DNA of 64,000 bases from Rhodocyclaceae bacterium UBA2271 (lineage in GTDB: Bacteria; Pseudomonadota; Gammaproteobacteria; Burkholderiales; Rhodocyclaceae), in the NCBI GenBank assembly GCA_002347405.1, contig DDXB01000047.1:39371-103370 (forward strand), given 5' to 3'. Below are positions 44,697-55,441 of this stretch, one piece after another. The notes under the pieces were generated by a model. That model was not told where the DNA came from. It did not search any database and saw only the letters and a list, made by a program, of their open reading frames with translations. Within the stretch, counting starts at the first letter, position 1. Each line of letters begins with the position of its first letter. A program made the position numbers and the translations under genes.

Positions 44697-45326
44697 CTAG
44701 TCCGCCAGATTGGGTTCATCAAGCACAAGTTTTACACCAAAACCGATCAATGCCATACCAGCCATGCGTCGGGCAAGATTCCGCATCCAGTCCATGCGTG
44801 CCAGCCGTCGAGCAGTCCAATGGCCGGCAAAAACCAGAATTGTCTGGTAAATCAGGCTGATCAGGCTGACATGCAGGAGCAGCGCCGTTAGCGTGATTGC
44901 TGAAGCGTCGGCGTTGATGAATAGAGGGAAAAAGGCGACAAAGAACAGCATTGCCTTGGGGTTGGTCAGACAAATCGCCAGCGCCCGGTGGAAATTGTTC
45001 CAGACCTGCCGGGCGGGAGGCTGAAGTGCGACGGTATGGGGCGGCTTACGCAGCAACTGCATGCCGATCCAGCACAGATAGACGGCACCAAATGTCTGCA
45101 GCGCGCCAAATATTTCCGGATGGAGTTGCAACAGCGCAGCCAGGCCCAGTACGGCCCCCAGCATCCACACTGCATCGCCAGCCAAAGTGCCGGCAACAGC
45201 AGCCATGCCTGCGGAAACGCCATGTCTGCCGGTCGCGGCAAGAATCGCAAACGTTCCCGGTCCTGGAATCAACTGGAAGATCAGGACGGCGGCGATGAAA
45301 CTGGCGTAGTGCTGGATGTCGAGCAC
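44697..45326 (-). CDS. LysE family amino acid exporter
   Basis: A 209-residue LysE/RhtB-type membrane protein with the N-terminal motif LIFQLIPGPGTFAILAATG and ICLTNPKAMLFFVAFFPLFI. It exports an amino acid or related compound, substrate unknown. The start is GTG. It lies 15 nt after alaS and is probably cotranscribed with it. Confidence 0.9.
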   Translation of the reverse strand: MLDIQHYASFIAAVLIFQLIPGPGTFAILAATGRHGVSAGMAAVAGTLAGDAVWMLGAVLGLAALLQLHPEIFGALQTFGAVYLCWIGMQLLRKPPHTVALQPPARQVWNNFHRALAICLTNPKAMLFFVAFFPLFINADASAITLTALLLHVSLISLIYQTILVFAGHWTARRLARMDWMRNLARRMAGMALIGFGVKLVLDEPNLAD

Positions 45327-45341
45327 GGGGCAATCCCTTTC

Positions 45342-47963
<2,622 letters not shown>

Positions 47964-48167
47964 GGCATGGCATGGAATGAGAAACAAAGATGCGATTTTA
48001 CGCGAAGCCGACAGCAAAAACCTTGCTGTAAAGCCGCGGAGGATGTGTACTCGTGTCAATCAATGTACTATCGCCGGCAGTAATACCAAGCGTGCTTTGA
48101 CCCGGATCGGCGCTACGACAAAGACTGAGAGCCTGAAATTGAGTGATATGAATCTGGCCAGATAACC

Positions 48168-50573
48168 ATGGAAAAGAACATTGGCCGCTTTGAAATTCGC
48201 GGCGAACTGGGGCGTGGCGCGCAGAGCGTGGTCTATCTCGCCTGGGATCCGCAGTTGCAGCGCGAGGTGGCGATCAAGACGCTGCATTTTTCAAGCGCCG
48301 ATGCAGCGCGAAATGCGCTGTTGCTTGACGAGGCGCGCATGGTCGGAAAATTCCGTCATCCGCATGTGGTGCCGATCTACGATGTCGGCGAGCAGGATGG
48401 CGAGCCCTATCTGGTCTTCGAGCGGGTCTTGGGCAGAAGCCTCGCCGTTGCACTGAAGAACGATGGCCCCTTGCCGGCGATCCGGGCGGCCACGCTGATG
48501 CTGCAGATTGCCGACGTGCTGGCCGAGGCGCACTCGCTGGGCATCATCCACCGCGACTTGAAACCGTCCAACATCCTGCTCGACGCCCGCGACGGCGCGC
48601 CGCGCGTGATGGATTTCGGTATTGCATCGGAAGTGTCGGCACAGGGCAAGACGGCAGGCGAAGCATTGAAAGGGACTCCGCAATATCTGGCGCCGGAATA
48701 CATCACCCAGCAGCGGACCACCCCGCAGGTCGATGTCTTCGCGGCCGGTCTGATCCTGCTGGAAATGCTCACCGGGAAACGCGTTTTCGATGGCGGATCA
48801 ATCGAAGCGATTCTCTATCGCATTGCCTGCGAGCCGGTGAGCTTGCCGAGGGAACCTGCCATCGACCCACGGCTCGGTGGCATCATCCTGCGTGCCTGCG
48901 CGCTCGATCCATCCCAACGCTATGCCAGCGCCGACGAATTGCGTGACGCGCTGAATGATTTTCTGGGCGATGGTTCGCTCGATCGGACTACCGGACCGAC
49001 GGCAATTGCGCAGCGCGATACGCTTGAGTTCTTGTTGCGCCGCATGCGCCACAAATCCGATTTCCCGGCGCTGTCCGAGTCGGTGTCGGCCATCAACAAG
49101 CTGACCGCTGCCGAGGGTGAGAGCGTCTCTGCCTTGTCGAACGCCATCCTCAAGGACTATGCACTGACCAACAAGATATTGCGGCTGGTGAATTCCGCAT
49201 ACTATCGCCAGGCCGGTGGCGGCAACATCAGCACCGTGTCGCGCGCCGTGATCGTGCTGGGTTTCGACACCATCCGCAACATTACCCTGACGGTGTTGCT
49301 GTTCGAACACCTGCAGGACAAGGCCAATGTACGCGAACTGAAGGATGCCTTTTTGCGCGCCAACCTGGCCGGCCTGGTGGCGAAGGACATCTGTAAAAGC
49401 CCCATGTTGGGACGCCAGGGCGAAGAAGCGTATATCTGCGCAATGTTTCATGGTCTCGGCCAGCTGCTGGCGCAATACTATTTCCCCGAAGAGGTCGAGG
49501 AAGTCAACAAACTGGTGCAATTCAGGAAGCGCTCCGTGCGCACCGCGGCAACCGAGATACTGGGCATCACTTTTGAAGACCTGGGGATTGGCATTGCCGG
49601 TAACTGGGGGTTTCCGCCGACCATCATAGACAGCATGCGACCGCTGTCGGCCGATGAACCGCGCAAGCCAAATACGATTAGGGAGGCACTCCATGTCGCA
49701 GCCGTGTTCGGCAATGAACTGTGCGCTCTGGTGGGTGTCACGCCGCCCGAACAGCGCGACATGGCGCTGCGCAAGATCAGCCAGCGCTTCGGTACGAGCC
49801 TTCAGATCAGCGACCGGCAGGTTCAGGAGACCGTTGAAAAGTCGGTCGTGGAGTTGGCGCAACTGGCCGCGGTCCTGCGGGTGAATGTCAGGCAAAGTTC
49901 GTTTGCCCGCCAGGTGGCCGCCTTCGCCAGTGGGGCTGCGGGTGCAGATGAATGCCTGTCGCCCGCAACCGTACCCGATCACCTGGCCGACACCCTGCTG
50001 GGCGACTCGGCGTTGCTCGACGGACTGGAGGACACTGCAACTGCAGGAATGCCTGATGACGCTCAGGCGGTGCTGACCGCCGGCATCCAGGACATCAGCA
50101 ACTCACTGGTGGATGATTTTCCCCTCAACGACATCCTGCGCATCATTCTCGAAACCATCTACCGGGCGATGGGCTTCAAGCGGGTGCTGCTTGCCCTGCG
50201 CGACGCCAAGACCGGGCGCATGGCGGGGCGCTTCGGCCTGGGCCCGGACGTCAATGATCTGGTGCGGCAATTCCGCTTTCCGCTCGGCAGCCAGCTCAAT
50301 GATGTTTTTCTGCTGGCCACGGGGCGTGGTGTCGACATCATCATCAAGGACATCGACGACCCGAAAATTGCTGACAAGGTGCCGCAATGGTTTCGCGAGC
50401 GAGTGCCGGCCAAAACTTTCGTGCTGTTCCCGCTCAACATCAAAGGCAAGTCGGTGGCGTTGATCTACTGCGACAAGGACAAAGCCGGCTCGATCAACAT
50501 TCCGGAAAAGGAGCTGGCGCTCCTGAAGACCCTGCGCAACCAGGCCCTGCTGGCGATCAAGCAGGCGGCGTGA
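48168..50573 (+). CDS. Ser/Thr protein kinase-HDOD-GAF fusion protein
   Basis: An 801-residue signalling protein with three parts. A Hanks-type kinase (~8-265) has GELGRGAQSVV, the ATP Lys37 in VAIK, HRDLKPSN with Asp130, and DFG at 149-151. An HDOD domain (~290-500) contains ALSNAILKDYALTNKILRLV and ISTVSRAVIVLGFDTIRNI. A C-terminal GAF-like domain (~625-795) contains FKRVLLALRDAKTGRM and TFVLFPLNIKGKSVALIYCD. No transmembrane helix is seen, so it is probably cytosolic. HDOD domains often take part in regulatory signalling. Neighbours give no clue to its target. The kinase looks catalytically intact. Confidence 0.9.
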   Translation: MEKNIGRFEIRGELGRGAQSVVYLAWDPQLQREVAIKTLHFSSADAARNALLLDEARMVGKFRHPHVVPIYDVGEQDGEPYLVFERVLGRSLAVALKNDGPLPAIRAATLMLQIADVLAEAHSLGIIHRDLKPSNILLDARDGAPRVMDFGIASEVSAQGKTAGEALKGTPQYLAPEYITQQRTTPQVDVFAAGLILLEMLTGKRVFDGGSIEAILYRIACEPVSLPREPAIDPRLGGIILRACALDPSQRYASADELRDALNDFLGDGSLDRTTGPTAIAQRDTLEFLLRRMRHKSDFPALSESVSAINKLTAAEGESVSALSNAILKDYALTNKILRLVNSAYYRQAGGGNISTVSRAVIVLGFDTIRNITLTVLLFEHLQDKANVRELKDAFLRANLAGLVAKDICKSPMLGRQGEEAYICAMFHGLGQLLAQYYFPEEVEEVNKLVQFRKRSVRTAATEILGITFEDLGIGIAGNWGFPPTIIDSMRPLSADEPRKPNTIREALHVAAVFGNELCALVGVTPPEQRDMALRKISQRFGTSLQISDRQVQETVEKSVVELAQLAAVLRVNVRQSSFARQVAAFASGAAGADECLSPATVPDHLADTLLGDSALLDGLEDTATAGMPDDAQAVLTAGIQDISNSLVDDFPLNDILRIILETIYRAMGFKRVLLALRDAKTGRMAGRFGLGPDVNDLVRQFRFPLGSQLNDVFLLATGRGVDIIIKDIDDPKIADKVPQWFRERVPAKTFVLFPLNIKGKSVALIYCDKDKAGSINIPEKELALLKTLRNQALLAIKQAA

Positions 50574-50575
50574 TC

Positions 50576-50806
50576 AAAAAACGCCCGCCCCTCCCGACCT
50601 CCCCTCGCGGGAAGGTGACTGTAGCTCGCTACGCTCGACTATTACTGGGCGCTCTGTTTTGGGTACTGCACGGTTTGCGCCTGGCAGCGCGTGGCGCATT
50701 GTGTGCGACAAAGTCGCATTCCGCTGCGCGGAACCAGCCTTCGGCTGTCCTGCGGCCTACGGCCTTGTCTTGGGGCGGCCCGGCGGCAATGCTACTGAGG
50801 GATAGT
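50576..50806. repeat. Hairpin-dense non-coding block ending in repeat E
   Basis: A run of small adjacent stem-loops, including CCGCTGCGCGG, CAGCCTTCGGCTG, GGCCTACGGCC and GCGACAAAGTCGC, ending in CTTGGGGCGGCCC as in other repeat E copies. It separates the kinase from the MFS gene, which converges on it. No gene is seen in it. Confidence 0.6.
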
Positions 50807-50811
50807 CGGCA

Positions 50812-52020
50812 TCAGGCGGGTTGCTCGTTCAGCCGTGCCACGGGGCGCTGGTCGATCGGCAGGTTGATCGCCATCGCCAGCACGCCGAGCAGGATGATGA
50901 TGCCCCAGACGATGTTGTAGTTGCCGGTGCTGTCGAACAGCACGCCGCCGAGCCAGGCGCCGAGGAAGCTGCCGATCTGGTGGCTGAGGAAGACGAAGCC
51001 GCCAAGCATCGACAGATAGGCAACACCAAACACCTGCGCGACGATGCCGTTGGTCAATGGTACGGTCGACAGCCAGAGGAATCCCATGGCCATGGCGAAC
51101 AGATAGGCGGAAGTCGGCGTCAGCGGCGCGGCGAGGAAGGCGATGATGACGATGCTGCGCGTGAGGTAAATGCCGGCGAGCAGATGTTTCTTGCTGTGGC
51201 GGGCGCCCAGCCAGCCGGCGGTCAGGGTGCCAAAAATATTGAAGAGGCCGATCAGCGCCAGGCAGGTCACGCCGACGTTGGCCGTCAGGCCCTGGTCGGA
51301 AAGATAGGCCGGCAGATGCACGCCGATGAACACCACCTGAAAGCCGCAGACGAAATAGCCCAGGGTCAGCAGCTTGAAGCCGTTGTGGGCGAACGCTTCG
51401 TGGATGGCTTGCCGGGCCGATTGGAGGTGGCGACCGGCGGCGAGATCGCGGTGCGGTTCGGCCAGCACGGCGGAGAGAGGCGCCATCAGCGCGGCGATCG
51501 CGGCGAGGATCAACAAGGCCTCGAGCCAGCCGAAGCCGCTGATCAGCGACTGCGTTACCGGCAACAGGGCGAACTGGCCGAAGGAGCCGGCCGCGCCGGC
51601 GATGCCGAGCGCCATGCTGCGCTTTTCCGGCGGCGTGATGCGCCCGAGCACGCCATAGATGATGCTGAAGGTGGTGCCGGACAGCCCGATGCCGATCAGG
51701 ATGCCGGCGGAAAAAACGAAGCCGGAACTGCTGGTGGCATAGGCCATGCCGATCAGCCCCAGCACGTAGAGCACGGAGCCGACCACCAGCACCTTGCCGG
51801 CGCCGTAGCGGTCGGCGATCAGACCGGTCAGCGGCTGGGTGATGCCCCACAGCAGGTTTTGCATCGCCAGCGCGAAGGCAAAGGTCTCGCGCCCCCAGCC
51901 GTGCTCCAGCGTCATCGGTTGCAGGAACAGGCCGAAGCCGTGGCGTACGCCCATCGCCAGCGTCAGCATCAGGCCGCCGCAGATGAGGACGAGGGTGGGG
52001 GTTCTCCAGTTGGCTGGCAT
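50812..52020 (-). CDS. MFS transporter
   Basis: A 402-residue major facilitator with about 12 hydrophobic segments. GLIADRYGAGKVLVVGSVLYV is the loop 2-3 motif and GWLGARHSKKHLLAGIY the corresponding second-half loop. The start at 52020 was chosen because the 73 residues ahead of it in frame lie across repeat A and the greB start region and look unrelated. It is divergent from greB. It resembles oxalate/formate-type and CynX-type carriers only in general fold; the substrate is unknown. Confidence 0.85.
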   Translation of the reverse strand: MPANWRTPTLVLICGGLMLTLAMGVRHGFGLFLQPMTLEHGWGRETFAFALAMQNLLWGITQPLTGLIADRYGAGKVLVVGSVLYVLGLIGMAYATSSSGFVFSAGILIGIGLSGTTFSIIYGVLGRITPPEKRSMALGIAGAAGSFGQFALLPVTQSLISGFGWLEALLILAAIAALMAPLSAVLAEPHRDLAAGRHLQSARQAIHEAFAHNGFKLLTLGYFVCGFQVVFIGVHLPAYLSDQGLTANVGVTCLALIGLFNIFGTLTAGWLGARHSKKHLLAGIYLTRSIVIIAFLAAPLTPTSAYLFAMAMGFLWLSTVPLTNGIVAQVFGVAYLSMLGGFVFLSHQIGSFLGAWLGGVLFDSTGNYNIVWGIIILLGVLAMAINLPIDQRPVARLNEQPA

Positions 52021-52023
52021 GGT

Positions 52024-52053
52024 AAAAGTCGTAGCGCTGGCGGGACGAAGTGC
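52024..52053 (+). repeat. Degenerate repeat A in the MFS-greB spacer
   Basis: AAAGTCG-TA-GCGCTGGCGGGACG followed by AAGTGCC: the repeat A core with small insertions. It sits directly ahead of the divergent MFS start codon. Confidence 0.55.
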
Positions 52054-52144
52054 CCCGCATGGGGTACGGCGCGCCTTGATGGGCGGCGGCGAAAGTTGTT
52101 GAGGGCCGCATAATAGCGGCTTTGGCAAATCGAATAACTGGAAC

Positions 52145-52717
52145 ATGAACAAGGCTTTTGTCCGCGAAGCGGAAAACGAAGACGACGACAACGATACTGG
52201 CGCACCCGTCGGTGCAGCGTCATTGCCTGCCGGTTCCAAAAATTATCTGACGCCGGCCGGGCATGCCGCTCTGCGCGCCGAGTTCGAGCAATTGGTGAGG
52301 GTAGAGCGGCCGCAGCTGGTGCAGGTGGTGTCATGGGCGGCAAGCAATGGCGACCGTTCGGAAAATGGCGACTACATCTACGGCAAGAAACGGCTGCGCG
52401 AGATCGATCGACGGCTGCGTTATCTGACCAAGCGCCTCGACAACGCCGAAGTGGTTGACCCGGCACATCAGGCGAATCTCGATCAGGTGTTTTTCGGCGC
52501 GACCGTCACGGTGATGGTTCTGGGTTCCGATGCTGCCTGCGACGTCACCTATCGGATTGTCGGGGTCGACGAGGCTGACCCCGCCACAGGCGCGATCAGC
52601 TGGATCTCGCCGTTGGCGCGGGCCCTGCTGAAGGCGCGCGAGGGCGACATCGTGAAATTCCACAGCCCGGCCGGCGCGCGCGAAATGGAAATCATCGAAA
52701 TCAGCTACGACTCTTGA
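52145..52717 (+). CDS. greB: Transcription elongation factor GreB
   Basis: A 190-residue Gre factor. A non-conserved acidic N-terminal tail (~1-30) precedes the coiled coil (LTPAGHAALRAEFEQLVRVE) with the catalytic acidic tip, WAASNGDRSENGDYIYGKKR, and the C-terminal FKBP-like domain (ISWISPLARALLKAREGD). It rescues backtracked RNA polymerase. It lies just ahead of htpG, with the heat-shock promoter overlapping its end. Confidence 0.94.
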   Translation: MNKAFVREAENEDDDNDTGAPVGAASLPAGSKNYLTPAGHAALRAEFEQLVRVERPQLVQVVSWAASNGDRSENGDYIYGKKRLREIDRRLRYLTKRLDNAEVVDPAHQANLDQVFFGATVTVMVLGSDAACDVTYRIVGVDEADPATGAISWISPLARALLKAREGDIVKFHSPAGAREMEIIEISYDS

Positions 52718-52737
52718 AAATTCGCACTTGGCCACAA
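52713..52737 (+). promoter_or_regulatory. Candidate sigma-32 promoter for htpG
   Basis: CTTGAA at 52713-52718, overlapping the greB stop codon, a 13-bp spacer, then CCACAA (52732-52737), partly matching the heat-shock -10 element CCCCAT. Expected before htpG, but the -10 match is imperfect. Confidence 0.5.
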
Positions 52738-52780
52738 CATCGCCAAGGTAATTATTTTCGCTTTCAGGAGAATCGTCCGC

Positions 52781-54724
52781 ATGACCACTGCCAAGCAATC
52801 CACGCCCGCCACACCCGACGCCCAAGGCGCAACCACGGAAACCATGGGTTTCCAGACCGAGGTGAAGCAACTGCTGCACCTCATGATCCATTCGCTCTAC
52901 AGCAACCGCGAAATCTTCCTGCGCGAGCTGATTTCCAATGCTTCGGACGCCTGCGACAAGCTGCGCTTCGAGTCGTTGCACAATGACGCGCTGCTCGAAG
53001 GCGGTGCCGAATTCGCGATTCGCATCGGCTACGACAAGACCGCGCGCACGCTGACCGTCGCCGACAACGGCGTCGGCATGAACCGTGAAGAGGTCATCGC
53101 CAACCTCGGCACCATCGCCAAGTCCGGCACGCGCGAATTCTTTTCGCAGCTCAGCGGCGACCAGCAGAGGGATGCCCACCTGATCGGCCAGTTCGGCGTC
53201 GGTTTCTATTCTTCCTTCATCGTTGCCGACAAGGTGACGGTACGCACCCGCCGGGCTGGCGAAAACACCGACCAGGGCGTCGAGTGGATGTCCGACGGCG
53301 GTGGCGAGTTCAACATCGCCATGATCGAGCGTCCGGCGCGCGGCACCGAGATTACCCTGCATCTGCGCGAGGGCCAGGACGACCTGCTCTCGGGCTTTAA
53401 GCTCAAGTCGATCATCCGCAAGTATTCCGATCACATCGTCCAGCCGATCATGATGAAAGGCGAGAAGTGGGACGAGGAGAAGAAGGCGCAAGTCGAGACG
53501 GAAGAGGAAGTAACCGTCAATCAGGCCTCCGCGCTGTGGGCCAAAGCCAAGAGCGAGATCAGCGAGGACGATTACAAGGCCTTTTACAAGCACGTCGGCC
53601 ACGACTACGACGATCCGCTGGCGTGGACGCATGCGCGCGTCGAGGGCAAGAGCGAATACACGCAGCTGCTCTACATCCCCGGCAACGCCCCCTTCGACAT
53701 GTGGGACCGCAACGCCCGCCATGGCATCAAGCTTTATGTGCGTCGCGTCTTCATCATGGACGATGCCGAGCAGTTGATGCCGCTCTACCTGCGCTTTGTG
53801 CGTGGCGTGGTCGACTCGGCTGACCTGCCGCTCAACGTGTCGCGCGAGATATTGCAGGAATCGAAGGACATCGAGGCCATTCGTAAAGGTTGCACGGCCA
53901 AGGTGCTGGGCCTGCTGGCCGACCTTGCCGAAAATGACCAGGAGAAGTACGCGAAATTCTGGGGCGAGTTCGGCAAGGTACTCAAGGAAGGCGTCGGCGA
54001 AGACTTCACCAACAAGGAGAAGATCGCCGGCCTGCTGCGTTTTGCCTCGACGCAAACAGATACCAAGGACGAGACCGTAACGCTGGCCGACTACATCGGC
54101 CGCATGAAGCCCGAACAGGAAAAGATCTACTACGTCACCGCCGAAACCTTCAACGCCGCGAAGAACAGTCCGCATCTGGAAGTCTTCCGCAAGAAGGGCA
54201 TCGAGGTGCTGCTGCTGACCGACCGCGTCGACGAGTGGGTGGTCAGCCATCTCACCGAATTTGACGGCAAGGCGCTGTTGTCGGTAGCCAAAGGTGGCCT
54301 CGATCTCGGCAAGCTTGAAGACGAAGCCGAGAAGAAGGAGCAGGAAAAGGACGCCGACGAGTTCAAGGAGCTGACGGAAAAGATCGCCAAGTCGCTCACC
54401 GAACGCGTCAAGGAAGTGCGCGTGACGCATCGCCTTACCGACAGCCCGGCCTGTCTGGTCGCCGACGAGCACGACGTTTCCGGCAACCTGGCGCGCATCC
54501 TCAAGGCGGCGGGTCAGACTGCACCCATGGCCAAGCCGATTCTCGAAATCAACCCGAAGCATCCGGTAGTGCTGCGCCTCAAGTACGAGGAAGCCAAGTT
54601 TGACGACTGGTCGGCGGTGCTGTTCGAACAGGCCCTGCTTGCCGAAGGCGGCCAGCTCGACGATCCCGCCAGCTTCGTCAAGCGCATCAACGACCTGATG
54701 CTGTCGATGACGCTGAAGGGATGA
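52781..54724 (+). CDS. htpG: Chaperone HtpG (Hsp90)
   Basis: A 647-residue Hsp90. The GHKL ATPase domain has FLRELISNASDACDKLRF, ADNGVGMNREEVIANLGTIA and IGQFGVGFYSSFIV; the middle and dimerisation domains are complete. AGGAG precedes the ATG. It is heat-shock regulated in most bacteria, consistent with the candidate sigma-32 promoter. A terminator hairpin follows 36 nt after the stop, inside the next gene. Confidence 0.96.
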   Translation: MTTAKQSTPATPDAQGATTETMGFQTEVKQLLHLMIHSLYSNREIFLRELISNASDACDKLRFESLHNDALLEGGAEFAIRIGYDKTARTLTVADNGVGMNREEVIANLGTIAKSGTREFFSQLSGDQQRDAHLIGQFGVGFYSSFIVADKVTVRTRRAGENTDQGVEWMSDGGGEFNIAMIERPARGTEITLHLREGQDDLLSGFKLKSIIRKYSDHIVQPIMMKGEKWDEEKKAQVETEEEVTVNQASALWAKAKSEISEDDYKAFYKHVGHDYDDPLAWTHARVEGKSEYTQLLYIPGNAPFDMWDRNARHGIKLYVRRVFIMDDAEQLMPLYLRFVRGVVDSADLPLNVSREILQESKDIEAIRKGCTAKVLGLLADLAENDQEKYAKFWGEFGKVLKEGVGEDFTNKEKIAGLLRFASTQTDTKDETVTLADYIGRMKPEQEKIYYVTAETFNAAKNSPHLEVFRKKGIEVLLLTDRVDEWVVSHLTEFDGKALLSVAKGGLDLGKLEDEAEKKEQEKDADEFKELTEKIAKSLTERVKEVRVTHRLTDSPACLVADEHDVSGNLARILKAAGQTAPMAKPILEINPKHPVVLRLKYEEAKFDDWSAVLFEQALLAEGGQLDDPASFVKRINDLMLSMTLKG

Positions 54725-54725
54725 G

Positions 54726-55328
54726 ATGATCCTGCGGGGTCTGTCCCCGATCATGGATGAAAGAGCCCGGGTCCTGATCCTGGGCTCTTTTCCGTCCACG
54801 GCCTCGCTCGCGGCGCAACAGTATTACGCCCACAAGCAGAACCAGTTCTGGAAAATCATCGGCACGCTGCTCGGCCAGCCGCTGGCAGAGCTGGATTACC
54901 CGGTACGCCAACAGGCGGTGCGTGACGCGGGCCTCGCCATCTGGGATGTCTATGCCATGTGCGAGCGGGCGGGCAGCCTCGACAGCGCTATTCGCAACGC
55001 CATCCCCAACGATTTCGCTGCCTTGCAAAAGTCGGCGCTGGCGGGACGGCGTGCCGGCGGATCGGCCGCACTAAAGCATGCCGGCGGATTGCCCGCCTTG
55101 GCGCGAGTTTGCTTCAATGGCCGGATGGCCGGGCGCTTCGCGCCGCAACTTGCCGCACTGGGTTTCGAGACGCTGATCCTGCCTTCCACCAGTCCGGCCA
55201 ATGCCAGCTGGAGCTTCGAGCGCAAGCTGGCGGCCTGGCGGGACGGTCTGGCTAGTGCAGATGGAAACTTCCAGGGAATCGCTGATCAAGCGCGTCACAC
55301 CGGCGTAGGCCGGTATCCGGCTCGTTGA
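54726..55328 (+). CDS. DNA-deoxyinosine glycosylase (UDG superfamily)
   Basis: A 200-residue member of the deoxyinosine/uracil glycosylase family: VLILGSFPSTASLAAQQYY, NQFWKIIGTLL and the C-terminal LPSTSPANASWSF motif are the conserved blocks. It probably removes hypoxanthine or uracil from DNA. Two repeat-derived parts stand out. Residues ~101-126 (KSALAGRRAGGSAALKHAGG) split the usual short link between NDFAAL and RVCFNG and begin with an exact repeat A. The last residues (RHTGVGRYPAR) are coded by repeat C. An ATG at 54753 is an alternative start. Activity is uncertain because of the insertion. Confidence 0.82.
   Translation: MILRGLSPIMDERARVLILGSFPSTASLAAQQYYAHKQNQFWKIIGTLLGQPLAELDYPVRQQAVRDAGLAIWDVYAMCERAGSLDSAIRNAIPNDFAALQKSALAGRRAGGSAALKHAGGLPALARVCFNGRMAGRFAPQLAALGFETLILPSTSPANASWSFERKLAAWRDGLASADGNFQGIADQARHTGVGRYPAR
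54760..54791 (+). terminator. htpG terminator nested in the next coding sequence
   Basis: AAAGAGCCC (54760-54768) and GGGCTCTTT (54782-54790) form a perfect 9-bp stem followed by T. It has terminator form, 36 nt after the htpG stop, but lies within the first codons of the glycosylase gene. Confidence 0.75.
55028..55051 (+). repeat. Repeat A copy inside the deoxyinosine glycosylase gene
   Basis: Exact consensus copy, in a different frame from the VGAGG copies (here KSALAGRRAG). It is followed by two GCCGGCGGAT units that lengthen the insert. Confidence 0.9.
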
Positions 55329-55360
55329 TTTTTCTGGATTCCGGCTTTTGCCGGAATGAG
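55291..55360. repeat. Repeat C pair after the glycosylase gene
   Basis: ACCGGCGTAGGCCGGTATCC (ending the glycosylase) and GGATTCCGGCTTTTGCCGG (55334 onward), the two classical halves of repeat C. The pair changes the C-terminus of the gene and could end its transcript. Confidence 0.75.
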
Positions 55361-55397
55361 TGCGCCTGAGAATAATCAGCGTATTTCCAAGTTTGTA

Positions 55398-55421
55398 TGC
55401 CATCCTGCCGGCGCCGACTTT
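55398..55421 (-). repeat. Degenerate repeat A ahead of the GspE-type gene
   Basis: The reverse complement begins AAAGTCGGCGCCGGCAGGAT, with three or four changes from the consensus. It lies 21 bp before the ATPase start. Confidence 0.55.
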
Positions 55422-55441
55422 TATCGGTATAGTCACGCTTC

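Noticed and set aside
52331..54799. 822-codon open frame on the minus strand
   Set aside because: Antisense to greB and htpG, both firmly identified.
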